This document shows, one piece after another, positions 17,222-26,482 of a stretch of 26,482 nt of DNA. Within the stretch, counting starts at the first letter, position 1. Every line of letters begins with the position of its first letter. A program made the position numbers and the translations under genes. This DNA comes from Anthoceros angustus. Lineage: Eukaryota > Streptophyta > Anthocerotopsida > Anthocerotales > Anthocerotaceae. The notes under the pieces were generated by a model, which was given only the letters and a program-made list of their open reading frames with translations, ran no database searches and was not told the DNA's origin. The DNA lies in the NCBI GenBank assembly GCA_010909165.1, contig VJWM01000378.1, positions 1-26,482 on the forward strand. Reading direction: 5' to 3'.

Positions 17222-20200
17222 ATGCCTGACGCATGCTCGAGTGGGGCACCAGCTCGCCCAGCGGACATGAAGATCGACATGGGGACCACACTGGAGTGTG
17301 CGGATAAGGTGGCTGCCATTTTGGCCTCCATTGATGAGACGAAGAAGATTGTGAACAGCGTGGTAATCAATAAAACCAACTTCTTGGTGATGGCGATTCA
17401 CCTGGCGGAGTTGAAGCCCTTGCTGGAACACCTGACTCAGCCGGAGCTTTTCGAGTCATTGGACATGAAGCTGGCTCTGTTTAAGCTTGCGATTTTGGCA
17501 GACAAGGTTTACATGGTTACCAAGCAGAGCATCGCGCATAGTCGCATCTATCTGGTACACCAGAGTAGTGCGCTTCTTTTAAAGATCAAAGCGCTGACCA
17601 AGGATATGATGGACAGCTTAGACCTCTTTCCTTTGTCTCTTTTTGCCCCTTTGGAGGCACATGTGAAGAACCTGAGGCGTAAGTTAGAGTCGGCGGCCTT
17701 CTTTTTGGATCCTGGTCTGGAGCAGTTGGCTATAGCTATTAAAGTTGGTCTGGATCGATGCCAGACCGATGAGCCATATGCCACTAGCTTGCTTCGATCT
17801 ATTGCTGAGTTCCTCCAGGTGCCCCTGTCGGCAGCAGCTGAGCTCAAGGTAGAGCTGGAGGATGACCTAGCTACAGCTGAACGGGAGAATCTGGAATCGG
17901 ATATACAGGTGTTGACAGAGTTGTGTCAGCTTCTCAGACCTGCAGCTGTTCTCGCCGACGTACGTAGATTAGCATCTCAAAGATTTTTCCCACTCAGTCC
18001 AGATCGCAGCGTTCCCATCCCAAGTTCTTTTATTTGTCCAATTACTAGGCAAGTTATGCTAGAGCCCGTGATGATCTTGGAGGCAGGTTATACGTATGAA
18101 AAATCCGCCATCCTGGAGTGGTTCCACAGAGGGAATCGCACATGTCCAGACACTGGGAAAGAACTGGATTCCTTGGAGCTAGTGCCCAACCTAAATCTTC
18201 GGCAGGCCATGGAAGAGTTTTTTGATCGGAGGGGTCACGAGACTCTTATTTTAGCTCTTGAGAAGATTCAAAAAGATAGCCCTGCAGAGCACGAAGAAGC
18301 AGTGCATATTATAAAGTCTCTGATTGATGCTGACTCAAAGTACAAGCGGCGAATCGTTTCCATGGATGGACTGAAGCCACTGGTGACTGTCCTAAGGCGG
18401 GCAGCTCCAGTATTGAAGGAGAAGATCCTCAGAATTTTGTGTGGTATTGTTGCTGTGGGAGAAGAGCAAAAGGTAGCTCTCGTTCGTTGCATTTTGTTCC
18501 AGAGTTAGTTTGTGTGATGTCTGGGACTATATTGAAAGGTCTCATGTGGTCTTGTCCATATTGCCATGAAGGTTGTCCTCAAGGAAGCAGGTGCAGTGCC
18601 TGTGTTACTCCGGATCATCAACAGAAATCCAGGTGATCATGGAGGTGCCGTGCAGCTTCTGTGGGAATTGTCCAGGTGTGAGGCAGGAAAAGCGGCCATT
18701 CTTGCTGAGCCTTTATCAGTTGTCACAATTGCGAGCGCTCTTAATCATTGCACTGGGGACCAGAAGAGGCTACTGAATGATCTCTGTCAAGGCAATACCA
18801 GGGTGGTTATTCAAGTGGCTAGTGCGGGAGTGTTTGGGCCACTTGTGGCCATGCTACGGCCTGGTAAGATTGGTCTCAGTTGCGTATAGATCTATTCTCC
18901 TGCTCCACTGCAAGTATGCAGGTTTATGTCCAGTGTATGAGGTCGTGCTGAAAGCTTCCGTTCATTGTTGCCAGGGAATGACATGGCTGTCAGATCAGAA
19001 ATGGCAACTGCAATTTGTGACTTTGGACTTAATGAGCACAGCACCGCTGCTCTTGGACAAGCTGGTGCAGTTCCACCTCTGTTGCATCTCCTCCAGCATG
19101 GCTATTTGGATGGGAAGATAGCCGCAGCAGATGCGTTGCTCCACCTTTCTAGTTGTGACAGCAACAGAGCAGCCATCGCCAGTGCAGGTGGTGTGGCAAT
19201 CCTGGTAAGTTACCTGGATTCAAGTAGTGAGGAGTTAACTCAGTCAGTGGTTGGCACCCTAGCAAATTTGGCTGCGCATCGTGACTGTGTAGATCAAATG
19301 GAACCAGAAAGTGCTACTGCGAGGTTGGTAGATATAGTGACTTCAGGGGGGGAAAATGTTAAAGAAAATGCCATAAGGACATTGCAATGCATGGCCAAGG
19401 TCAGCAGATCCGTTAGACTTGCATTGAAAGGCCACAGTGAGGTGCTTAGGATCTTTGCGCTGCTACAAGATGAGGACCTGTCATCGAGTGGTAGATCAAG
19501 CATCATTCGTCTTATCTGCCACCTTGCTGGAGATCGTCAATCTCGTTCGTCTGTTATTTTGAGCAGGGAACTGTTGAGGCTATTCATCAGGCTTCTGGAA
19601 CAGCCTACTTCCCCAGAGGAGAAGGAGGCTATTGTGGGAATTTTAGCTAGTTTATCAAAGGTCGAGGCTATGCGAAATCTTCTCCTGCAGGAACAGTCTA
19701 TGCTCCATGGGATGGTGAAGTGTTTAGACAAGTCTTGCAGCACAAAGGTGAAAGAGAGTGCTGCAGTTTGCCTTGCGAAATTGATAGCCCTCACGAATCT
19801 GCAAATAAAACTGGCATTAGCTAGGCAGGGTATGGTTGCTTTGTTGATGGATCTGATCTGCAGTGGCTCTCAGCGCTCTAAACGACATGCGGCTCTAGTG
19901 TTGGGGATTCTTTCAAGATGCACTCCAGAATTAACAGAACGCCAGACACTCGTTAAGAAGTCACTAGCAGCCTTGGGCATGAAGAAGTACAGAGCTTGCA
20001 AAGTACATGCTGGGAAATGCAGTGCAAAAGGTACGCTGTGTCTTATTGAGTCAGGAGCAGTGCCGCTCCTGATCCATCTTGTCAAGGAAGGAGTAGAGAG
20101 TTCTGAGGCTGCCATGGAAGCTCTATACACTCTCCTGGGAAACGATGAGGATACTGAAAGGGCCGTTGATTTCCTTGTGAAGCATGAGATCATACCTTCC

Positions 20201-20422
20201 ATCTCGAATCTGGTTGGAAGAACATCAACATCCACAGAACAAGCCGTTGCCGTACTGGAAAAGATCTTCAGATTGAGGAGGTATCGGGATGAAAGGTATT
20301 CTGCACCAGCCAAATCTGGCCTGTTGGTTACCATGACGAGTGGGTCAAGTGAAGCTCGTAAACTTGCCGCAACAGCCCTGATGCATCTAGGTTTTATGCC
20401 CAAGAATTCGACGTATACTTAG
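17222..20422 (+). CDS. Plant U-box E3 ubiquitin ligase with ARM repeats (three exons)
   Basis: Exons are 17222-18472, 18572-18863 and 18975-20422; joined they give one frame of about 996 aa. Residues ~20-230 are a helical UND-type N-terminal region (FLVMAIHLAELKPLLEHL, LALFKLAILADKVYMV). The U-box is at ~263-335 (IPSSFICPITRQVMLEP; E2-contact Ile274, Trp300 in ILEWF, Pro309 in TCPDTGK). The rest is a series of ARM-type repeats (KEAGAVPVLLRIINRN, GQAGAVPPLLHLLQHG, ASAGGVAILVSYLDSS). The family moves ubiquitin from an E2 enzyme to bound targets. Length and layout resemble Arabidopsis PUB42/43/44 (SAUL1), which act at the membrane in senescence and immunity; the target here is unknown. ATG 17222 has A at -3 and is the first ATG after an in-frame TGA (17198). 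The next in-frame ATG is 17267. No break was seen, so the gene appears intact amid dead transposons. Confidence 0.9.
18473..18571 (+). other. Intron 1 of the U-box gene (99 nt, phase 0)
   Basis: Donor AAAAG|GTAGCT and acceptor CATGAAG|GTTGTC. Without splicing the frame hits TAG at 18506. Splicing joins GEEQK to VVLKEAGAVPVLL, which gives a continuous ARM repeat. Confidence 0.85.
18864..18974 (+). other. Intron 2 of the U-box gene (111 nt, phase 1)
   Basis: Donor GGCCTG|GTAAGA and acceptor TTGTTGCCAG|GGAATG. The frame would otherwise stop at 18887. Splicing rebuilds a glycine codon and joins LVAMLRPG to NDMAVRSEMATAICDFG. Confidence 0.88.
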
Positions 20423-20740
20423 TGACCACGTGGGTCAGATGGCCAGTCAGATTTTCGTGAGGAAAATCTTGTATTCTATTTGAAGTAGATAGAAATCCGT
20501 CTTAAAGACGATGGGTATTGGTTGTTGAACGGGGAGCTGGGAGATCTCTTTGTAACCTGATTGAGGTTGCTGTCCGTCTGTACTCTGTGTAATTGCATCA
20601 TTTGCATTATAAGCTAGCACCAAGGAAGTCACCTTGGGACCCTAGTGGAATCTTGAGTACGTAAGTAGATTTCTCCGTTCAGGGTGGTGTAAATCGAAGC
20701 CTAGAATCAAGGCGCTGGGAAGCATCACCACGCGCCCGCC
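20423..20740 (+). terminator. 3' UTR and probable poly(A) region of the U-box gene
   Basis: After the stop, T-rich sequence with TGTAA-type elements (TTTGTAACC near 20549, GTGTAATTGC near 20586) and CATTATAAGC (20605-20614) suits a plant polyadenylation region, which uses loose signals. No perfect AATAAA was found. GC-rich element I begins within about 140 bases of this. Confidence 0.4.
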
Positions 20741-21177
20741 TCAGGCTCAGACCACCGCTATGGCGAGGAACCGTTTTGTAGCCATGCGCATGTGGAGGTT
20801 ATCTTCTATTGCGGGAATAGCCCTCGCCGCCTGGCTTCAAGGAATCAAGTGTTGGCAACCTATGAAACCGCGAGGCAGTTGTTGTGTACATGCTTCAGGG
20901 CGCATGTGGAAGAGGCAATCCAATAAGTCGACTCAGACTTTGCCTACTACCACGCCGAACTCCTCAAAGCTTTGGAGGTCCCTGCACAACCACTACAATT
21001 GACCTGGACCCCGGGAGGAGGAGGAGGAGGAGGAAGAAGGGCCCGGGATAACACCGGGGCCTTTAGTGGCGCTTGTTCGGGACGATGGCAAAGAAGGGGG
21101 GAGGAGCCCCGTGAGGAGCGTAACGTACGACGCAACGAGGCACGCAGGTAAGGGCTCACGCGACTTCCTGCAGGAAA

Positions 21178-21790
21178 TGAGTTAGGTTTTGTTTTTTTCG
21201 TAGGCGTGGAGTAGAAAATAAGGCGGAAAGGAAGAAATAAGTCCGGAGTACTCCGGAGTAGGCAGAAGGACCTCGTGAGTAGGTCAAGGACTGGAGCACA
21301 CTCGGAGGAGAGCCACGGACTACACTCCGGAGGGGCCCGACAAGACTCCAGTGCCCGGTAAGTCCGACTACTGAGCCTGACGGTGAGTAGCCCAAAGTAA
21401 CTTAGGAGCTGTATTTCAGCCGAGGGGCCACGTCCACGTGGACTGTGAGACCGAGGTGGAGCCCCAGGCATGCCAGCAGATTAGACCCGTAGGGGTTGCC
21501 GTGGGTCATATAGGCGGGTATTCACGCCCGGCACAGCCACAATCTGGCGTATGGTATTACAGCAGCACGTCTGTGCGTAAGGCGCAGTGTGGCGTGCAGG
21601 TGGGAGTAAGCAAGCCATGCAAGCCTCGGCGCCACGGGCGTCAAGAGACACCCTCCCGCCCAGCCGACTACTCCCGACGCGTCACAGTCGGAGGAGGCCA
21701 TTCTTCCTCACAACCTCACGGGCGCTACCGCCTCGCGCTCCAAATGTTCTAGCGTTGTCTTTCGAGACCTGCAGCTCGCACGCGGCTCAC
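21178..21790 (+). repeat. Leader/LTR-like zone of element I
   Basis: It shares scattered blocks with 4080-4460 (minus): TTAGG/AGGGTTTTGTTTT, AAAATAAGGCGGAAA / AAAATAAGAGGCGGAAA, ATAAGTCCG, CGGAGTA(T)ACTCC, AGTAACTTAG and GTATTCACGCCCG. It contains a perfect 14-bp palindrome TCCGGAGTACTCCGGA (21241-21256 core) and CCACGTCCACGTGG. The zone has no open frame of interest. I could not find a TG...CA boundary or a convincing primer binding site. Confidence 0.45.
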
Positions 21791-21869
21791 CTGGTTGGGC
21801 AGCCCAACGCGACGGAAGGACGCTGTCGTGCAATACCAATCCAAAGCAGCGAGCGAGAAAAGCACTCTG

Positions 21870-22829
21870 ATGGGACCCAAGAAGGCAGCGGAGGTATGGG
21901 AGCCCTGGCGCTTGGTGGAGCGCAACATTGTCACCAAGAGATACCCTGACTTCGGGCCTTGGCTGGAGGAAGCGGAGGAACTGGTGGAGCAATGGCACTT
22001 GGACATCTTCAGCGCGGTTTGGACGTTTGACAGCGTCGTTCTCGTCCGAGAGTACGCCAGGAAGATGCTGGCAATTGCCAACAAGGAGGTTCGCTCCAAG
22101 AGCTTGAGGGAGGGTCCCAGGAGGTGGACCGTGGAGCACCTGAGGGCGGTTTACAACCGCCCGATGGAAGAAATTGGGGGCGTAGTCCCGGAGCCCCTCA
22201 AGGTGAGGGGGAAGGTGGAAGCGGCAAAGGCGGCAATGCTGAGGTCGGGACGCGGTCTCCAACGGCCGATGCCTCGGACTGCGGATAGGCGGGTGAGGGC
22301 GGTGGCCAAGGTCATTGTCCATTGGAACATGCTCACCAAGGTGGATCACCTTGGTGACAATCTTCTGGTGTTCCTGCACGCCCTACAGCAAGGGAAAAGG
22401 GCCGACTGGGGGTGTATCATCTTTGCCCGGATCAACCAGGAGGCCAGGAAGCTACGGAGTGAGAAGCCGCCTCCGTCAACACTGTCACCCTTCCTCATCC
22501 ATGTATGGGGACACCTCAACCTCTTGAAGGAGGGAGAAGAGGCGCGCCTCGGGAAAGGGCCGGGCGGCCCCTATCGAGGCGGAGGCGGAGGAAGGAGCGG
22601 CGCCGAGGCTGAGTCCGACCTCCGGCCAAACGGGTGGAGGAGGACGATTGGGAAGGATCCCAGTTCCATTCGGATCGGAACGGACCCCTCGCCCCCTGTG
22701 GGAGGTATGGGAGGATATTCCGCCTCCCTCCTTCCCGGGTTCCCGAGCGAGGTCCCCGCCCGGAAGAAGCACCCACGGAGGGAGTCGGGCGTCACGCCCA
22801 CCGCCCAACAACCCACCACCCCAAAGTGA
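21870..22829 (+). CDS. Gag-like protein of element I, 'putative plant transposon protein' type
   Basis: ATG 21870 gives 319 codons to TGA 22827. The N-terminal ~110 residues are rich in W, E and R (EVWEPWRLVERNIVTKRYPD, PWLEEAEELVEQWHLDIFSA, RKMLAIANKEVRS). Residues ~143-188 read VAKVIVHWNMLTKVDHLGDN, LLVFLHALQQGKRADWGCII and FARINQEAR, a pattern (hydrophobic run, W/H, T, FL..L..G....WG.I) that I associate with the putative plant transposon domain (Pfam Transposase_32). This is recalled, not searched. The C-terminal third (YRGGGGGRSGAE, PPPSTLSPF) is low-complexity and ends where the frame is probably lost. The protein is likely structural (gag-like) for a non-autonomous LTR element. The reading frame extends upstream of the ATG without another ATG. 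Confidence 0.6.
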   Translation: MGPKKAAEVWEPWRLVERNIVTKRYPDFGPWLEEAEELVEQWHLDIFSAVWTFDSVVLVREYARKMLAIANKEVRSKSLREGPRRWTVEHLRAVYNRPMEEIGGVVPEPLKVRGKVEAAKAAMLRSGRGLQRPMPRTADRRVRAVAKVIVHWNMLTKVDHLGDNLLVFLHALQQGKRADWGCIIFARINQEARKLRSEKPPPSTLSPFLIHVWGHLNLLKEGEEARLGKGPGGPYRGGGGGRSGAEAESDLRPNGWRRTIGKDPSSIRIGTDPSPPVGGMGGYSASLLPGFPSEVPARKKHPRRESGVTPTAQQPTTPK

Positions 22830-23798
22830 GCCACGCCGGACGAGGAGAGTCGTCAAGAAGGCGGAAAACGGCTCCCACGCCAATGAAGCGCCAAGAGCGC
22901 ACGGCCCTCCGCCTACCCACCTGGAGTGGAGGCCTGGAGGAGGCGGAGGCGGAGGCGGACGCGCCTAAGGCGCTAGGGGCCAGGCAGCACACGGAGCTGC
23001 CTGCCTCCCGGCTGAAGTAACGCAGCCCAGGACCCCTCACCACCTCCGAGGCCCCTAAGCGAGGCGGGTAGAAGGAGTTAAGCCTGGGCCAAGGAGGTGG
23101 AAGGACGGACCAGGCACTCAAGACCCGAGGGTCTGATCAGTCCAGGAGCCAAGTCCCGGGACTCGCCCGGACAGTGATATGTCCCCACTGACGGGAGATG
23201 CACCCACGGACTTCTTGGTGCCTCTCCGCAGGCCGTGGAAGAGACACGGCAAGTTCCACTGGCGTCATGGGCCATAACTTTGAGGTCTACCAGGCCAGGA
23301 AGACCAGTGGAGGCCACCGAGGCGCATGGTGCTTCCAGAGTGTGGAGGCGGCCAAGACAGCCAAGAAGAAGGCGAGTCCCTCGCCTGATCGAGAGAGGGG
23401 AAAGCGCCGGAGCGGGAGCTCGAGGTCCTGGTCATTTGCCCGAAGGAAGACCCACCAAGGTCCTTCAGCTGTGCGAACAATTGAAGCAGGCGCAGGATGC
23501 CCAAGCCGGGCGAGGACCTCCCAGGCGGCCTTGAGGGAGTTGGAGAAGCTTAGAAGGACAAAGCGGGCCAGGCTCGAGACAGGCGGCTCGGCGGGAGCAA
23601 CACCAAGCCCTCGGGAGGCTCGGGCAGTGAAGGGGCGCTGGAGGGGGAAGCCGCGGCTAAGACCGACCGGGACCATTACCGGCAAGATCGAACAAGTGGA
23701 GGGAGACGGGCAGAAACGCGGCTAACCCGAAGGCCGAAAGGGTGGTGGCGGAGAAGGCATGGACCCCGGGTCAGAGAGAGGAGGCGAGCAACCGGGAG

Positions 23799-24233
23799 AT
23801 GGAGGATCTCCGGGCTCAGTTGCGTAGAGTGGAGGAACGGCGGCAGGAGATGGAGGACCGCAAGGAGACCTTGGAGCTGCAGCTCTAAGACACAATTGAG
23901 CGGAACGGGGCTCTTCGGGGCGTGATCTCTGATCACAAGCGGGAGATAGAGCGACTCCAGCTCTGTTGGAGGGCAGAGGAGGTAAGGCGATGGAACAAGG
24001 AGCAGGACGTCCCCGAAATGGAGAAGGACTTGGACGAAGCAAGGAATCGGGCGGAGTTGCCGGACCGCCTGGGAAGGGAGATGGCAGAGCTTCAGGCCAG
24101 GATGAATGGAGGAGCAAGGCCCTTGGATGCAGAAAAGAAGCTGCTGGTCCAGTTGAGGAAGGCGGAGGGGGAGCGCTGCGCCATGGCAGGTGAAAGTCGC
24201 CGAGGTGTGAAACGGCGAGCCGAGCAAGCGTGA
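23799..24233 (+). pseudogene. Coiled-coil C-terminal segment of element I, one in-frame stop
   Basis: From 23799 the frame reads MEDLRAQLRRVEERRQEMED...LQL, then TAA at 23886, and continues in the same frame with DTIERNGALRGVISDHKREI, RLQLCWRAEEVRRWNKEQDV, EMEKDLDEARNRAELP and MAELQARMNGG to TGA at 24231. The heptad-like charge pattern predicts a long coiled coil. A single stop separates two halves, so the copy decayed recently here or uses readthrough. Earlier frames (22830-23720) are proline/arginine-rich and broken. Confidence 0.5.
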
Positions 24234-24399
24234 GCAGCAGCGGTTGCAGAAGTGACGGAGGCTCTCCTGCTGGGGTGGCTCGAGATCGCCCGCCCAATTG
24301 ACAAACCTTTGCGATGGAGACGGCCGAAGCCGGGCAAGATGACGCTGAGCACCTATGGCGAAGGGAGTATCGGGTGCTGGTGCATGTGGAAGAGGCACA

Positions 24400-24679
24400 T
24401 CGATGAGAATCATAGCTCTTAGGTAGCAAAACATAGCAAGTGAGATAGTAGAAAGCTTTGCACAAAAGTTGTATGCATTGATTATAATAGAAAGTACAAA
24501 GCCTTTATATAGGCTAGGTGGTTATAACCATAAGGTGGTTGTAACCATAAGTAGTTCTAACCTCTAAGTGGTTGTAACAACTAACTACTCATTAAACTAC
24601 CTAAAGCCCTAAGAACTAAATTAATTAATAGCCTTAGGTGCCCTAGTGAAGAGTGCCCTAAATAGGTCATATTTCATCA
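24400..24679 (-). repeat. 3' LTR of a minus-strand copia element (LTR2)
   Basis: On the minus strand it reads TGATGAAATATGACC ... GATTCTCATCG. It shares the block order of the LTR at 404-655, with TATA box CCTATATAAAGGC (24502-24514) and GTTGTAAC/GGTTATAACC repeats. The base just inside the left end (CG instead of TG on the + strand at 24401) is probably a mutation. A purine-rich tract lies on its right side, so it is the 3' LTR of an element whose body lies to the right. Confidence 0.8.
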
Positions 24680-24690
24680 CTCCCACTCAC
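24680..24690 (-). other. Polypurine tract of the copia element with LTR2
   Basis: The minus strand reads GTGAGTGGGAG directly before the TG that starts LTR2, matching the AAGTGGGAG type of copia polypurine tract. Confidence 0.65.
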
Positions 24691-25439
24691 TATGAACTAG
24701 GTGTGAAGAATCGCTTCAAAATGAGACTAAAAGGCTTAGTTCCCACTAACTTGAAAGCTATCCACTAACTAAGAAAACAATTAAAACTGGCTTAAGTTAC
24801 ATTTAAGCAGAATTTAATGTAATCAAAATTAATTACCAAAAACTAATTAGAAATGGTAAATTCCTAAACAAGGTAAAAAGGGTAAAAATGAAAACCATTA
24901 AATGGGTTAAACCCATGGGGCATGTGATGCCCGGGGCCATGTGATGCCGTCAGATACCATGTCATGCTAATGAAACCCTCCCCTCATACGGTTTTATTCC
25001 TCCTCCTCCCGCTCCGGCGCTCCCGCCTCCTCCCGCTGAAACACAAAGAACTTGCGCTATGGCGCCACACAAACGGGGGCAGGCGCGCAGCCGAGGAGAG
25101 CGCGCCACCCGGCGGCCCGCGCCCGCCATGTGCCGGATCACCGGGTGGGCGCCGACTGCAAGTGGATGTGCCAACGCCTGCATGGAAAAAGAGGGAGGCC
25201 TGGGAGGGACCGCGCCCCCGAGGAGCAGACGCCCACTTGTGCGACCAGTGATCCTCCACCGCATCTAAATGGATTCCAACCTTTGTGGAGAGCCCACCAC
25301 GTTTTCCTGTGGGATGAAGTGGTCCGAGCTCGTGTAGAGGTTGAAGTCACCGGGAGAGGTGGAATTTGTTCCCAGTGAAGATCGCCTTGATGTGTGAGCG
25401 CCATATGGGAGTGTCTCACCCAAGCCGGAGATTAAAGAA
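24691..25439. other. AT-rich then GC-rich stretch, no gene recognised
   Basis: 24691-24960 is AT-rich and non-coding, perhaps the region between polyprotein and polypurine tract of the copia element. Base composition then jumps: 24990-25260 is very GC-rich, with competing open frames on both strands (for instance + 25059-25268 and minus 25264-24962) and no recognisable domain. This island sits where copia reverse transcriptase and RNase H should be, so it looks like an insertion plus deletion. Confidence 0.45.
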
Positions 25440-26482
25440 AGATCATGTCTTGTCTCAATGTCTCAAAAGTGCGCGCTAATCCCAAGCCAACACCGCTCCA
25501 AGCAGCATGTCGTCACCATAGTTGTGTGTGTGAGAGATCGTCGAGGAAGATTCATAAAGCTCTGTGGAAGAAATCGCCGAGATTGTTCTCTCTGATACAA
25601 GTGCCTCGGAAGAATCTTCATTGAAGGCTTCCCGCTGTGATGAAGGGAGAAATCTCAAGTAAGATAGCAGACATGGTATAGCATTCCCCCTTGAAGGGAG
25701 GCACCTTGAGCAGGAGATGCCCCCTTTTGCCCAAACACATGCAAGTGAGCAATAGAAGGCTTCCTCCTAACCAGCATTCCTCCGTGTCATATCCTCTAGT
25801 GATGCACTTGCACTTCTATTAGTTAGGTAGACAGTTGTATGGCTTCCCCAAAAACTCATAGCCCAATTGTTGATGATGAAGCATGCTCCTAGCACATTCT
25901 ACCAAAGTTCTATTTTTCCTTTCCGCAACTCCATTTTGCTGAGGAGTGTAAGGGCGAAAATTGTTGCATGATTCCGTGCTCCTTGCAAAAGTTTCAAAAT
26001 CCTTGGACATATACTCACCTCCATTGTCACTCCTTAAAACTTTTATCTTTCTACCAATTTGATTCTCCACAAGTGCTTTATACTCCTTGAACTTGGATAA
26101 ACAGGCATCCTTGGATTTGAGGAAGTAAACCTTGGTATACCTTGACTTGTCATCTGTGAAAGTGAGGAAATACTTGGCCCTCCTAGAGATGTGGTCTTCA
26201 TGGGGCCACAAATGTCGAGTGAATCAAATCTAGCACATGGTTAGCTCTACTTCCTCCCTTTGGAAATGGAAATCGATGTTGCTTTCCCATCATGCAACCT
26301 CTACAAATACCTATATCTTCCTCCTCTCCAAGCTCAAGTCCTCTTTCTTTTTCTTTCCATGAGCTTGATGTTTTGAACTCCAAGATGTCCCAATCTTTGG
26401 TGCCACAATAGTAGCTTGTTGTTGTGCTCTTGTACCACATTTGCCTCCATTCTTGAGCTTGGCACCACTCCCACTTAAACAA
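25440..26482 (-). pseudogene. Copia gag-pre-integrase and integrase, frameshifted, open at window edge
   Basis: The minus strand enters from the right edge with GICRGCMMGKQHRFPFPKGG and ANHVLDLIHS (zinc module, 26320-26220). After a frame change near 26205 it reads KYFLTFTDDKSRYTKVYFLK (first Asp), FKEYKALVENQIGRKIKVLR, SDNGGEYMSKDF (second Asp), YTPQQNGVAERKNRTLVECA (catalytic Glu) and HHQQLGYEFLGKP (to 25840). Further down, in other frames, EAIQLSTYLTNRSAS and RKPSIAHLHVFG continue the integrase end. An acidic/serine-rich linker with EDSSEALVSERTISAISSTE runs to about 25490. All three catalytic residues are present, but at least three frame changes occur, and the reverse transcriptase and RNase H expected next are absent before LTR2. 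Confidence 0.87.

Larger units (their letters stand above)
20741..24399 (+). mobile_element. GC-rich gag-only retroelement (element I)
   Basis: The layout on the + strand is: a fragment of 3'-terminal element sequence (20741-21010, including the DNA for DSDFAYYHAEL in one frame at about 20935-20968), a leader or LTR-like zone (21120-21790), a gag-like ORF (21870-22829), a low-complexity G/R-rich linker and a coiled-coil segment to 24233. It ends against copia LTR2 at 24400. CATGTGGAAGAGGCA occurs near both ends (20903 and 24384), so the 20.9-kb piece looks like sequence belonging downstream of 24.4 kb, perhaps the end of a tandem copy. No polymerase or integrase is encoded. Confidence 0.6.

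Noticed and set aside
20760-21002. 80-codon + frame starting right after the U-box gene
   Set aside because: Another frame here matches the DSDFAYYH tag of element II, so this is element sequence, not a host gene.
21438-21752. 104-codon + frame ahead of the gag-like ORF
   Set aside because: It is in the leader zone, has no domain and is not preserved in element II.
23676-24465. Two ~250-codon minus frames
   Set aside because: They are complementary to the coiled-coil coding region of element I; proline/leucine-rich text without motifs.

Overview
This is a transposon-rich stretch of a land-plant nuclear genome. The evidence is a spliced plant-type U-box/ARM E3 ligase gene with GT-AG introns and plant Ty1/copia and Ty3/gypsy retrotransposon remnants. 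The two introns are short (99 and 111 nt). That would suit a seed-free plant such as a lycophyte or bryophyte, but I cannot name the species. No bacterial-style operons, CRISPR arrays, rRNA or tRNA genes were seen.

The one convincing intact host gene lies at about 17.2-20.4 kb on the + strand. It is a three-exon gene for a ~996-aa protein with a plant U-box N-terminal region, a U-box with its key residues, and a long ARM-repeat array, like the PUB42/43/44 (SAUL1) group. Everything around it is retrotransposon debris. 1-655: 5' end (first ORF, tRNA-iMet primer binding site, 5' LTR) of a minus-strand copia element leaving the window on the left. 656-4500: GC-rich gag-only element II (minus). 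4890-6830: LTR and gag-like ORF of a Ty3-type element (minus), whose LTR carries an array of CCTACC/GGTAGG palindromes. 6839-7849: 3' end of a plus-strand copia (RNase H, PPT, LTR). 7855-8588: second gag-like copy (minus). 8765-11522: Ty3 LTR, PPT and integrase (minus). 11529-11765: the same LTR inverted (+). 11960-12921: a further LTR plus integrase tail (minus). 13615-14542 and 15037-15800: copia integrase (minus) and copia gag (+), back to back around an unidentified ORF. 15807-16186: acidic amino-acid repeat and a microsatellite.

Right of the host gene, 20.74-24.4 kb is GC-rich element I (+), a relative of element II in the opposite orientation, so the gene sits between two inverted copies. 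24400-26482 is the 3' LTR and, after a large loss of reverse transcriptase, the integrase of a minus-strand copia of the same LTR family as the one at the left edge.

The most notable points are the palindrome array in the Ty3 LTR just upstream of its TATA-like box, the shared 'DWG' gag-like domain in two otherwise different families, the mosaic of at least four copies of one LTR in both orientations, and the acidic repeat that follows a copia gag where a zinc knuckle is expected. All homology statements come from reading the sequence by eye; no alignment or database search was run.
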